Positions 8,670-16,419 of a stretch of DNA of 53,320 nt are shown here, piece after piece (position 1 is the first letter of the stretch; every line of letters begins with the position of its first letter). The DNA is taken from the NCBI GenBank assembly GCA_051653625.1, contig JBOFWM010000025.1, positions 1-53,320 of the forward strand, given 5' to 3'. The notes under the pieces are model-generated. The model ran no database searches and had not been told where the DNA came from. It saw only the letters and a program-made list of their open reading frames with translations. Position numbers and translations under genes: made by a program. This stretch comes from SFDP01 sp051653625. GTDB taxonomy: Bacteria; Bacillota; Clostridia; Lachnospirales; Lachnospiraceae.

Positions 8670-9794
8670 TTAAATTGTTTCAATATATTCTGAAATAAAA
8701 TGGAGTGCTGCACCAGTACAGGCTGAATTATGTTTATGAAAACTTAACTGTACCGCTTCCGCTGAATTATAAAATGTATTTTGACGAGAAATTTTTGCAT
8801 TTAATGTTTCAAAATATTCATCAAGATATGGAACGATATGACCACCAATAATAATATCTAAATCATAAATCATTTGTAAATTTGCAATTCCTACAGAAAG
8901 AAAATCAAGATATTTATCCCATAAAACTAATGATTCAATATCTTTTTCTTTGATTTTTTGAAAAAAATCTTCTAAAGTGATTCCCAAATCAGAACTTAAT
9001 ACTTTTGTTGAACATTCTGCTTCAAAACATCCTTGTTGACCACATTCACATAGCTTGCCATTATAATTAATTTTCATATGACCAAATTCACAAGACTTAT
9101 TATTATTTCCAACAAATAATTTCCCATCAAGTATTAGCGATCCACCAACACCTTCTTCAACAATCAAATACACAAAGTTTTGGCGATTTTTGTTTGCCCA
9201 ATACTCAGCAAAAGCTGCAGCATTTGCATCATTTTCTAAATAAACCTTATAGTTTATTTTATCTTTGTAAGAATTAATTGAAATTACATTATATTGAAAG
9301 GTCGGTATTTTAACAACTTCTTCCTTTACAATATCAATAATTCCTGGAACAGTTATACCAACGCCTAATATTTTACTTGAATCGATTTTATTTTCTTTTA
9401 TAAAAACTTCAATTTCAGCTGCTAGAATGTCCGATAAATCAGAGTTTGTAGAATGTTTTAATCTAATTTTTTTAAAAGCAATTTGTTCCGCCATAAAATT
9501 AATAGCGATAAGGCGAATATGATTTGCGCTAAAAGAGGCACCGATTGCAATTTTAGCATCTTTTCTAATAGAAATTCGATTTGCTCTACGACCACCGGTA
9601 GAATCAATTTTTCCATCAAATTCCATTAAATTTTCATCTAAAAATTCATTTAAGTACTGAGTTACTGTTGGGATGCTCATATTGATATTATTTGCAATAT
9701 CTTGTTTTGAAAGTTGATTTTTGGAATGATACACGTAATTAAAGAACTTATTTCTATTGTTTTTTTTAATACCAATTGTATTATCTATTTTCAT
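8670..9794 (-). CDS. ROK-family transcriptional repressor (XylR/NagC type)
   Basis: A 374-residue protein with an N-terminal winged helix-turn-helix (LSKQDIANNINMSIPTVTQYL, about residues 28-48) and a C-terminal ROK domain. The ROK part has the sugar-site segment LENDANAAAFAEYW, GVGGSLILDGKL, EFGHM and the zinc motif CECGQQGCFEAEC. It should bind an inverted repeat in DNA and release it when a sugar is bound. It is convergent with the pentose-type operon and is the natural candidate for binding the palindrome at 3846-3864. No co-transcribed gene is seen on its strand. Kinase activity cannot be excluded, but the HTH argues for a regulator. Confidence 0.9.
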   Translation of the reverse strand: MKIDNTIGIKKNNRNKFFNYVYHSKNQLSKQDIANNINMSIPTVTQYLNEFLDENLMEFDGKIDSTGGRRANRISIRKDAKIAIGASFSANHIRLIAINFMAEQIAFKKIRLKHSTNSDLSDILAAEIEVFIKENKIDSSKILGVGITVPGIIDIVKEEVVKIPTFQYNVISINSYKDKINYKVYLENDANAAAFAEYWANKNRQNFVYLIVEEGVGGSLILDGKLFVGNNNKSCEFGHMKINYNGKLCECGQQGCFEAECSTKVLSSDLGITLEDFFQKIKEKDIESLVLWDKYLDFLSVGIANLQMIYDLDIIIGGHIVPYLDEYFETLNAKISRQNTFYNSAEAVQLSFHKHNSACTGAALHFISEYIETI

Positions 9795-9922
9795 TATATA
9801 AACCGCCTTTTATTATATTACGCAAATACTTTTGTAAAACACCTTTATATATCTTACCATTTTATCGATGTTTAAGCAATGATTTTACGTGAATTTTATA
9901 TGGTATAAAATAATAAAACTTC

Positions 9923-9950
9923 TTGAAATTATTATAAAATGTGTTACAAT
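9923..9950 (+). promoter_or_regulatory. Promoter of the first V4R/GGDEF operon
   Basis: TTGAAA (9923-9928), 16-nt spacer, TACAAT (9945-9950) with an upstream TG giving an extended -10 (TGTTACAAT). The transcript would have an AT-rich leader of about 90 nt before the start at 10050, in which I see no clear motif beyond the ribosome-binding site. Confidence 0.65.
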
Positions 9951-10049
9951 CGAAATATATGTATAAAAATTAGAGTGGTAGAATATTAATTGATTATTGA
10001 TATGGAAATATCATTATTCGTATTATTTGGAAGAAGGATGGTTATTTAG

Positions 10050-10589
10050 ATGGGAAATATTTTTTTGAATGAATCACATAATGAATTTTCATGGAATAAA
10101 TTAGGAGATATAGCAGCAGGGCGGGGAACATTAGGAGATGATATGCCAGTTTTAGTATATCGTTTGTTACAATACTCTATTAATGATGTTTTATTTAGAG
10201 AATATGGTAAAGAAAAGGCAGATGAACTTTTTCGCAAAGCTGGATATTTAGCAGGAAAAGAATTTGCAGAGAACATGCTTCCGCTTGATTTAGAATTTGA
10301 TATGTTTGTAACGGAATTACAAAAACAATTAAAGGATTTAAGAATAGGACTTTTACGTATTGAAGAAATTGATAAAGACAATGCTGTTGTATTAACCATT
10401 GCTGAGGATTTAGATTGTAGTGGATTACCAGTAAGTGATGAGTTGATCTGTGTGTATGACGAGGGATTTTTTGCAGGAATTTTTGAAGTATATACAGGAA
10501 ATATATATGAAGTGAGAGAACTTGATTGTTGGGCAACTGGAGATCGAGTTTGTCGCTATAGTTGTAAGGTGGTTTCTAGCAATACATAA
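10050..10589 (+). CDS. Stand-alone V4R-domain protein, copy 1
   Basis: A 179-residue soluble protein whose C-terminal half is a V4R (4-vinyl-reductase-like) domain, known as a small-ligand or metal-binding sensor module. Five Cys are conserved with the paralogue at 12912: C123, C134, C160, C168 and C172. The last three form the C-x7-C-x3-C end typical of V4R, within DCWATGDRVCRYSC. The N-terminal part (about 1-100) is helical and highly conserved between copies. No signal peptide or DNA-binding domain is seen. It is followed 14 nt later by a GGDEF gene, which suggests that it senses a signal and controls that cyclase by direct contact. The ligand is unknown. Confidence 0.85.
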   Translation: MGNIFLNESHNEFSWNKLGDIAAGRGTLGDDMPVLVYRLLQYSINDVLFREYGKEKADELFRKAGYLAGKEFAENMLPLDLEFDMFVTELQKQLKDLRIGLLRIEEIDKDNAVVLTIAEDLDCSGLPVSDELICVYDEGFFAGIFEVYTGNIYEVRELDCWATGDRVCRYSCKVVSSNT

Positions 10590-10603
10590 GGGGAGATGGT
10601 AAA

Positions 10604-11899
10604 TTGAAAAAAACTACAGTAGATATCTTATTCTTATTTTTGAAAAATTTATTATATGCACCGAATAAAGCTAAAATAAATTTAGAAGAATTAGAAGAAG
10701 AAGAACAAATGTTAGGGCAAGGACTATTGCTTCTGGGCGAGTATTTGAAGGAACAGCGTAGCATTGCAATGGCACTGTCAAAGGGTGATTTAACAATAAA
10801 ACCATTTTCTACAGATAATACTTTAGTTACTCCGCTTTTGACGATTCAAGCTTCGCTACGTCATATGACGTGGCAAACGCAACAAGTTGCAAAAGGAAAT
10901 TATTGGCAAAAAGTGGAATATATGGGTGAATTTTCAAAAGCATTTAATTCTATGATTGAGCAATTACAAGAAAGAGAAGATGCAATCAATAAAAGTATGG
11001 AACTTTTAGAAAAAAATAATGTTGAACTTCAACAAACGCATAAATCGTTTTTATTTATACTTGAGAATTCAACGGATTCTATTGTTGTATTGAGTATGGC
11101 TAGCAAAAGAACATTGTACAGAAATGAAAGTGCATCATTACTATTTGAAAATAAACCAGATGTAGAAGCAAAGTTTTATCATCAATTTAATTATAAAATC
11201 CTAACAAATGATGTTGAAGGAGCTTGGGAGATTGAGACAGATCATGAAGATGAAAAGAAACAGCACTATTTTATTGTTCATTCTTATAAAAGCCCTTGGG
11301 ATGATGAAAAAGCCGTTGTTTGCATCATTCGAGATATAACGGAACAAAAAAGAGAATTTCTTGATATTAAAAAAATTTCATATCAAGATCAATTAACAGG
11401 ATTGTATAATAGAAGATATGCAATACAGGAAATGGAAAAATTAGCAAAACTAAAAGTTGTATTTTCCATTGCATTTATAGATATTGATTTTTTGAAATAT
11501 TGTAATGATGAATATGGTCATGAATGTGGAGATCAATATATTATCTCCGTTGCAAAACATTTGAAAAAAATTTCAAATATACATTTAGCTAGTCGCATGG
11601 GAGGAGATGAATTTTTAGTAGTATCCGCATCTATGCGAAAAGATGAGTTAGAACAAGCATTAAAATTGACATTAGAAGAATTCCAAAAACCTCAAAAAGG
11701 ATTTAATCACCCAAAAGGATTTTCATACGGTGTATCAGAAGTATCAAAGGATTGTTATGCTTCAGTTGCAAGTGCTATGAAAGAGGCAGATCGAAAAATG
11801 TATCAATTCAAGCTAGAAAATAAAATGAAAAATATAAGAAAAAATGATAGAGTGCTTTCTTATATTGATGATAGAATAGAGGGTGAAAAATGGAATTGA
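10604..11899 (+). CDS. Cytosolic HAMP-PAS-GGDEF diguanylate cyclase, copy 1
   Basis: A 431-residue protein starting at TTG with AAGGGGAG 8 nt upstream. Residues about 1-130 carry helical HAMP-like segments (SKGDLTIK, VAKGNYWQKV, FNSMIEQLQERE) but no membrane segment. A PAS domain lies at about 148-248 and a GGDEF domain at about 255-405, with FIDIDFLKYCNDEYGH (metal Asp293) and an intact GGDEF motif at 333-337. The RxxD inhibitory site is absent: the residues before the motif are IHLASRM. It should make cyclic di-GMP from two GTP. It lies between the V4R gene and the exchanger gene, whose start it overlaps by 10 nt. Confidence 0.9.
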   Translation: MKKTTVDILFLFLKNLLYAPNKAKINLEELEEEEQMLGQGLLLLGEYLKEQRSIAMALSKGDLTIKPFSTDNTLVTPLLTIQASLRHMTWQTQQVAKGNYWQKVEYMGEFSKAFNSMIEQLQEREDAINKSMELLEKNNVELQQTHKSFLFILENSTDSIVVLSMASKRTLYRNESASLLFENKPDVEAKFYHQFNYKILTNDVEGAWEIETDHEDEKKQHYFIVHSYKSPWDDEKAVVCIIRDITEQKREFLDIKKISYQDQLTGLYNRRYAIQEMEKLAKLKVVFSIAFIDIDFLKYCNDEYGHECGDQYIISVAKHLKKISNIHLASRMGGDEFLVVSASMRKDELEQALKLTLEEFQKPQKGFNHPKGFSYGVSEVSKDCYASVASAMKEADRKMYQFKLENKMKNIRKNDRVLSYIDDRIEGEKWN

Positions 11900-12831
11900 T
11901 ATTACAAGTAATTTTTTTAGTACTAGGATTTGTTATGTTGATAAAAGGGGCAGATTGGTTTGTAGAAGGTGCTTCTAAAATTGCAGAAAGATTAGGCATT
12001 CCACAAATTATTATTGGTTTGACGATTGTTGCAATGGGAACAAGTGCTCCAGAAGCTGCAATCAGTATATCAGCAGCACTAAAGGGAAGTGCTGAAATTA
12101 CAATTGGTAATGTATTGGGTAGTAATATAATGAATGTTTTATTAATTCTTGGTATTACATCGATAATCATTCCACTCACATTACAGAAAAATACCTTAAA
12201 AATAGAAATACCATTTGTAATAGGAATTTCTATCTTGTTGCCATTATTAGGTTTAATGGATGGAGTAATTGATGTAGTTGACGGAGTGATATTGTTCTTT
12301 GCGTTTTTCTTATTTTTAGGATATTTGTTTAGAAGTGTAAAAAAAGGAGAGCATCAAGTAGAAGAAATTGAGGATTGTACAGAAAGTGATACACCATTAA
12401 AATTATCCTTGTATATTATTGCAGGTGCATTGTTTATCATTATAGGAAGTGATGTAACGGTTGATGCTGCGACAATGATTGCTAAAATGTTTGGATGGAG
12501 TGAGAGATTGATTGGCTTAACAATTGTTGCATTTGGAACTTCATTGCCAGAATTAATTACATCTGTTATGGCAGGAATAAAAGGAAAAGCAGATATTGCA
12601 ATTGGAAATATAGTCGGAAGTAATATATTTAATATATTATTTGTAGTAGGTGTTACAAGCTTAATAACACCAGTACAGTATTCAGCAGGGTTTTATGTTG
12701 ATAGTGTTGTTACTATTTTAGCAGCAGTTCTTTTACTTGTTTGTGTAATCAAAAATCAAAAATTGACAAGAATAGGTGGATGCGTTATGTTAACTGCTTA
12801 TGCAACCTATTTTGTATATCTATTGTCTTAA
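11890..12831 (+). CDS. Na+/Ca2+ exchanger (CaCA family, YrbG-like)
   Basis: A 313-residue membrane protein with two alpha-repeats characteristic of the family: GTSAPEAAISISAALKG with GNVLGSNIMN near residue 55-85, and FGTSLPELITSVMAGIKG with GNIVGSNIFN near 215-250. The acidic residues of both GTS-PE motifs, which bind cations, are present. About ten transmembrane segments are seen, with an acidic cytosolic loop between the halves. It would exchange Ca2+ for Na+ or H+ across the cytoplasmic membrane. The start lies 10 nt inside the GGDEF-1 gene, so translation is probably coupled, and the second V4R/GGDEF pair follows. Confidence 0.92.
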   Translation: MELILQVIFLVLGFVMLIKGADWFVEGASKIAERLGIPQIIIGLTIVAMGTSAPEAAISISAALKGSAEITIGNVLGSNIMNVLLILGITSIIIPLTLQKNTLKIEIPFVIGISILLPLLGLMDGVIDVVDGVILFFAFFLFLGYLFRSVKKGEHQVEEIEDCTESDTPLKLSLYIIAGALFIIIGSDVTVDAATMIAKMFGWSERLIGLTIVAFGTSLPELITSVMAGIKGKADIAIGNIVGSNIFNILFVVGVTSLITPVQYSAGFYVDSVVTILAAVLLLVCVIKNQKLTRIGGCVMLTAYATYFVYLLS

Positions 12832-12861
12832 GTATTAAAACTATAACATTATTACAAAATA

Positions 12862-12882
12862 TGATATACTTTAAAAAGTATA
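12862..12882 (+). promoter_or_regulatory. Extended -10 promoter and inverted repeat before copy 2
   Basis: TGATATACT gives an extended -10 at 12862-12870 with a poor -35. The -10 is part of an inverted repeat TATACTTT-AA-AAAGTATA (12865-12882), which could be an operator or chance in AT-rich DNA. A second TATAAT (12879-12884) overlaps its end. The 80-nt gap suggests that the second V4R/GGDEF pair can be transcribed on its own. Confidence 0.5.
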
Positions 12883-12911
12883 ATCAACTTTAGATAAGGA
12901 GAATTATAAGT

Positions 12912-13439
12912 ATGGCCAATATTTTTATGAAAGAATCTCATAATGAATTTTCATGGGAAAAATTAGGAGATATAGCAGAGGGACGAAATTCTTTAGGAGA
13001 AGAGATGCCTGTTTTGGTATATCGTTTGTTACAATATTGTGTAAATGATATCTTATATAAAGAATGTGGAGAAGAAAAGGCAAATGAAATTTTTCACAAG
13101 GCAGGACATTTAGCGGGAATGGAATTTGCGAAAAACGTATTGCCACTTGATGTAGAATTTGATTTATTTGTAGCAAAGTTGCAAGAAACATTAAAAGAAT
13201 TAAAAATTGGAATTATGAGAATTGAAGAAATTGATTCAAATAATGCAATTATTTTAACAATTGCAGAAGATCTAGACTGCAGTGGATTACCACCTACAGA
13301 TGAAGTAGTTTGTACATATGATGAAGGTTTTTTATCTGGAATTTTAGAAGCTTATACAGGAAAGAATTATGAAGTAAGAGAAATAGATTGTTGGGCAAGT
13401 GGAGACCGAGTATGTAGGTTCAAATGTGATATTATTTAA
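12912..13439 (+). CDS. Stand-alone V4R-domain protein, copy 2
   Basis: A 175-residue paralogue of the protein at 10050, alignable without gaps over its whole length and identical at most positions (for example ESHNEFSW, MPVLVYRLLQY, LTIAEDLDCSGLP). All five Cys are kept at the same positions (C123, C134, C160, C168, C172), and the end reads DCWASGDRVCRFKC. Extra His residues (H62, H66) are not in copy 1. The gene starts after TAAGGAG and is followed 10 nt later by GGDEF copy 2. The conservation of the Cys set in both copies suggests that it matters for ligand or metal binding. Confidence 0.85.
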   Translation: MANIFMKESHNEFSWEKLGDIAEGRNSLGEEMPVLVYRLLQYCVNDILYKECGEEKANEIFHKAGHLAGMEFAKNVLPLDVEFDLFVAKLQETLKELKIGIMRIEEIDSNNAIILTIAEDLDCSGLPPTDEVVCTYDEGFLSGILEAYTGKNYEVREIDCWASGDRVCRFKCDII

Positions 13440-13449
13440 GGAAGTGAAT

Positions 13450-14733
13450 ATGGAAGATATAAGATTAAAACAAAATACAATAGATGCTTTTTTCTTGTAT
13501 TTAAAAAATTTGTTATATGCACCGAATAAAGCAACGATAAATATAGAAGAAATAGATGAAGAGGCGCAGTTGTTAGGGCAGGGGCTTTTATTAATTGGCG
13601 AATATTTGCAAGAACAACGTACAATTGCAACTGCTTTATCGAAAGGGGATTTAACAATAAAAGCATCTACTCCAGAGAACACTTTGGTGGCTCCGCTTTT
13701 AGCAATTCAATCTTCTCTTCGACATATGACTTGGCAGACACAACAAGTGGCAAAAGGTGATTATGGACAAAGCGTAGATTTTATGGGTGGTTTCTCTGAA
13801 GCTTTTAATTCGATGATTGAACAATTAAAAGCGCGAGAAGATGAATTAAATAAACATATGGAGCTCTTAGAAAATAACAATATAGATCTCCAAAATGCAC
13901 ATGAATCTTTTTTGTTTCTTTTGGAAAATTCAAAAGATTCTATTGTTGTGTTTGATCTTTCACGTGACACACTTTCGTATGAAAATGAAAGCGCTCATTC
14001 CTTTTTTGAAAAACAATCTGGTGCAGAAGATATATTTTTGAATCAATTTAGAAGTAAATTGCTTAGAAATGAAGCAGAAGGTGTATGGGAATTTGATTTA
14101 AATGACAATGGAAAAAAAGAACAACGGTATTTTGAAGTTACTTCTTATAAAAGTCCTTGGAATGGTACAAAAGCGATTGTTTGTATTATTAGAGATATTA
14201 CAGAAATTAAAAAAGAGCTATTAAAAATAAAAAAGATTTCTTATCAAGATTCATTGACAGGATTATATAATAGGAGATATGCATTACAAGAAATGGAACG
14301 ATTAGCAAAGAATAATATTTCATTTGCAGTTGCATTTATTGATATTGACTATTTGAAATATTGTAATGATGAATATGGACATGAATGTGGAGATCAATAT
14401 ATTGTTTCCGTGGCAAAGTGTTTAGAAGAGATTAATAATATCTATTTAAACTGTCGTATAGGTGGCGATGAGTTTTTGGTGATTTCTACTTTGATGACAG
14501 AAGAAGAGTTAAAAGAAGCGTTAGAAGAAGCGCGCACGAATTTTACAAGAGCACAAAATAAAACGTATTATCCAAAGAATTTTTCTTATGGTGTATCGGA
14601 AGTATCCGAATCAAATCACAGCACTGTTACCAGTGCCATGAAAGAAGCAGATCAAAAAATGTATCAATTTAAGTTAGAAAACAAATCAAAAAGTAGTAAG
14701 ATTGAATCTGTTGAGTTGAGTACGGATTGGTAA
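13450..14733 (+). CDS. Cytosolic HAMP-PAS-GGDEF diguanylate cyclase, copy 2
   Basis: A 427-residue paralogue of the protein at 10604 with the same order: HAMP-like helical region, PAS, GGDEF. FIDIDYLKYCNDEYGH and RIGGDEF are intact; there is no RxxD site. Conservation with copy 1 is highest in the N-terminal region (NLLYAPNKA, LGQGLLL, LRHMTWQTQQVAKG) and in the GGDEF domain and lowest in the PAS domain, which suggests that the PAS ligands differ. The start at 13450 has AAGGAAG upstream and matches copy 1; an in-frame ATG at 13399 would overlap the V4R gene and adds residues unlike copy 1. The 3' end overlaps the convergent bioY gene by 48 nt. Confidence 0.9.
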   Translation: MEDIRLKQNTIDAFFLYLKNLLYAPNKATINIEEIDEEAQLLGQGLLLIGEYLQEQRTIATALSKGDLTIKASTPENTLVAPLLAIQSSLRHMTWQTQQVAKGDYGQSVDFMGGFSEAFNSMIEQLKAREDELNKHMELLENNNIDLQNAHESFLFLLENSKDSIVVFDLSRDTLSYENESAHSFFEKQSGAEDIFLNQFRSKLLRNEAEGVWEFDLNDNGKKEQRYFEVTSYKSPWNGTKAIVCIIRDITEIKKELLKIKKISYQDSLTGLYNRRYALQEMERLAKNNISFAVAFIDIDYLKYCNDEYGHECGDQYIVSVAKCLEEINNIYLNCRIGGDEFLVISTLMTEEELKEALEEARTNFTRAQNKTYYPKNFSYGVSEVSESNHSTVTSAMKEADQKMYQFKLENKSKSSKIESVELSTDW

Positions 14734-15234
14734 GCCCACTAAAGTTGCAAGTATCATTTTAATAATTGTAGTTGGAATAAATGGTAAAACACAAACCGTA
14801 AACGCATACGTAAGTGATTGTTCCATTAAATACGAAAACATAATACATCCAATAAAATAATTAAGTACTGTTCCTATTATTAAATAAAATAGGAATAGTG
14901 CTTTATTTTTTTTATAATTTCCAAGACCTATTACAAAGGCCATAATAGGAAAGGAAATTAAAAAACCGCCAGTTGGACCAACAAGCGAAGAAAGTCCACC
15001 TGTAAAATTTGCAAAGACAGGAAGTCCAATTGCACCAATTAGGAGATAGACACTTGTTGCAAGTGCAGCACGTTTAGCACCTAAAACAATAGCTGCTAAT
15101 GTAATAGCAAAAGTTTGCATAGTCATTGGAACTCCGGAAGGCATGGGAATTGCAAGCTGTGCCATAATAACAATAACTGCGCTAAACATTCCAATCATAC
15201 ATAAATCATTTAGTTTTAATGTTTTGTAATTCAT
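14686..15234 (-). CDS. bioY: Biotin transporter BioY (ECF S-component)
   Basis: A 182-residue membrane protein with about six hydrophobic segments. MQTFAITLAAIVLGAKRAALATSVYLLIGAIG-type sequence and the GGLSSLVGPTGGFLISFP region are hallmarks of BioY. It imports biotin, alone or with shared ECF energising subunits that are not in this window. A BirA-like operator over its promoter supports the assignment. It is convergent with, and overlaps, the GGDEF-2 gene, with no terminator between them. Confidence 0.93.
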   Translation of the reverse strand: MNYKTLKLNDLCMIGMFSAVIVIMAQLAIPMPSGVPMTMQTFAITLAAIVLGAKRAALATSVYLLIGAIGLPVFANFTGGLSSLVGPTGGFLISFPIMAFVIGLGNYKKNKALFLFYLIIGTVLNYFIGCIMFSYLMEQSLTYAFTVCVLPFIPTTIIKMILATLVGLPIRTQLNRFNLTTF

Positions 15235-15265
15235 AAGATACTCCTTTACTCTTTAATTTTTTTTT

Positions 15266-15294
15266 AGTATATAAAATTAATCGTAGATTGTCAA
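15266..15294 (-). promoter_or_regulatory. Sigma-A promoter of bioY
   Basis: On the minus strand, TTGACA (15294-15289), 17-nt spacer, TATACT (15271-15266): a near-perfect promoter about 30 nt upstream of the bioY start. Its -35 lies inside the proximal half of the BirA-like operator. Confidence 0.85.
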
Positions 15295-15319
15295 CTATAA
15301 AAAATATACAGTTAACAAT
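15287..15319. promoter_or_regulatory. BirA-type biotin operator
   Basis: ATTGTCAACT, 13-nt spacer, AGTTAACAAT: arms match at 9 of 10 positions. This fits the BirA operator form known from Firmicutes (TTGTTAAC, spacer of about 14 nt, GTTAACAA). It overlaps the bioY -35, so biotin-loaded BirA should shut the gene off. Confidence 0.82.
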
Positions 15320-15330
15320 AAGAAATATTC

Positions 15331-15376
15331 TTTACAAATGATAGAAACATGATATACTAAAAAAGAAAACGTTTTC
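15331..15376 (+). promoter_or_regulatory. Promoter and LacI-type operator of the lacI-glgP unit
   Basis: TTTACA (15331-15336), 16-nt spacer, TATACT (15353-15358) with TG upstream (TGATATACT). At the predicted start of transcription lies a perfect 12-bp palindrome GAAAACGTTTTC (15365-15376) with the central CG typical of LacI/CcpA-family sites. Autoregulation by the following gene product is the simplest reading; CcpA could also bind, as the core resembles a cre site. Confidence 0.75.
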
Positions 15377-15398
15377 CGAAATAGTGAGGAGTGAATTC

Positions 15399-16388
15399 GT
15401 GGTATCAATAAAAGATGTAGCAAAAAAAGCAGATGTAGCAATTTCAACGGTATCAAAAGTAATAAATGGTTATCCAAATGTAAGTAAAAAAACAAAAGAA
15501 AAAGTATTAGCTGCTATTGAAGAATTAAACTATACACCTAATATTGTTGCAGCATCCTTATCGAGTAAGCAAGCAAGCAGAGTTGCAATACTTATGAAGA
15601 TTACGACACAAACACAAGCAATTGATGAGATTGCAATGCAATACTTATATGGTGCGTTAACAGAATGTACAAAAAATCGCATGGATGTTGTGACTATTTT
15701 TTATGAAACAATAAAGGATATGAATTTAGTTGAATTGACGACATATTTTTATTCACAACATATTGGTGGATTAGTAGTGTATGGACTTTCCACAGAGGAT
15801 GAAATTTTAAAAAGTCTAATCCAAAAAGAAGTATTTAAAGTAGTTGTAATTGATGCTCCTTTTGTAAATGATTCCACCTCTTGTATTGGAATTGATCATA
15901 AAAAAGCACAAAAAGATGTTGCAAAAAAGACTATATTAGAGAATTCGGGACATAAAATTCTTTATATAGAAGGAAAAACAAATGGATATGTGACAAGAGA
16001 GCGAACGAAGGGGATGATAGAACTTTCGCAAGAATTAAATCTATTGCTAGAAATAAGGCAAGGTGAATTCAGTGAATTGCGGGCAAGAACAATCACATTT
16101 GAAGTTGGAAAAGAATATGATATTATCATCTGCGCATCGGATCTTATGGCGATTGGAGCTATGAAATCATTAATTGAACTAGATATTTTCAGACCAGTTT
16201 GTGGGTTTGATGGAATCACATTAATGGGATATGTTGGGCAACAAATGAATACGGTGAAACAAGATTTTTCGAATGTTTCAAGAAATGCAATAATAGAGTT
16301 ACAACAGTTAATGATAGGAGCACGTGGAAGAAAAGTGATACTTCCGCATACTTTAGTAAAATTGGAGTATTTAGAAATAATAAAATAA
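15399..16388 (+). CDS. LacI-family transcriptional regulator
   Basis: A 329-residue protein with an N-terminal LacI helix-turn-helix (VSIKDVAKKADVAISTVSKV, hinge PNIVAASLSS at about residue 50) and a periplasmic-binding-like ligand domain. The GTG start at 15399 has GAGGAG 7 nt upstream and gives the usual family start (MVSIKDVA). It lies 31 nt before glycogen phosphorylase on the same strand and probably controls it and itself through the palindrome at 15365. The effector is unknown; a malto-oligosaccharide or glucose signal is a guess from the neighbour. Confidence 0.9.
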   Translation: MVSIKDVAKKADVAISTVSKVINGYPNVSKKTKEKVLAAIEELNYTPNIVAASLSSKQASRVAILMKITTQTQAIDEIAMQYLYGALTECTKNRMDVVTIFYETIKDMNLVELTTYFYSQHIGGLVVYGLSTEDEILKSLIQKEVFKVVVIDAPFVNDSTSCIGIDHKKAQKDVAKKTILENSGHKILYIEGKTNGYVTRERTKGMIELSQELNLLLEIRQGEFSELRARTITFEVGKEYDIIICASDLMAIGAMKSLIELDIFRPVCGFDGITLMGYVGQQMNTVKQDFSNVSRNAIIELQQLMIGARGRKVILPHTLVKLEYLEIIK

Positions 16389-16419
16389 TATAAACCAAAA
16401 AAGAAAAGGAGAATGAATT

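Noticed and set aside
9795..9960. Copy of the AAGTTGT/ACAACTT operator before the ROK gene
   Set aside because: No comparable inverted repeat was found, so autoregulation through that site is not supported.
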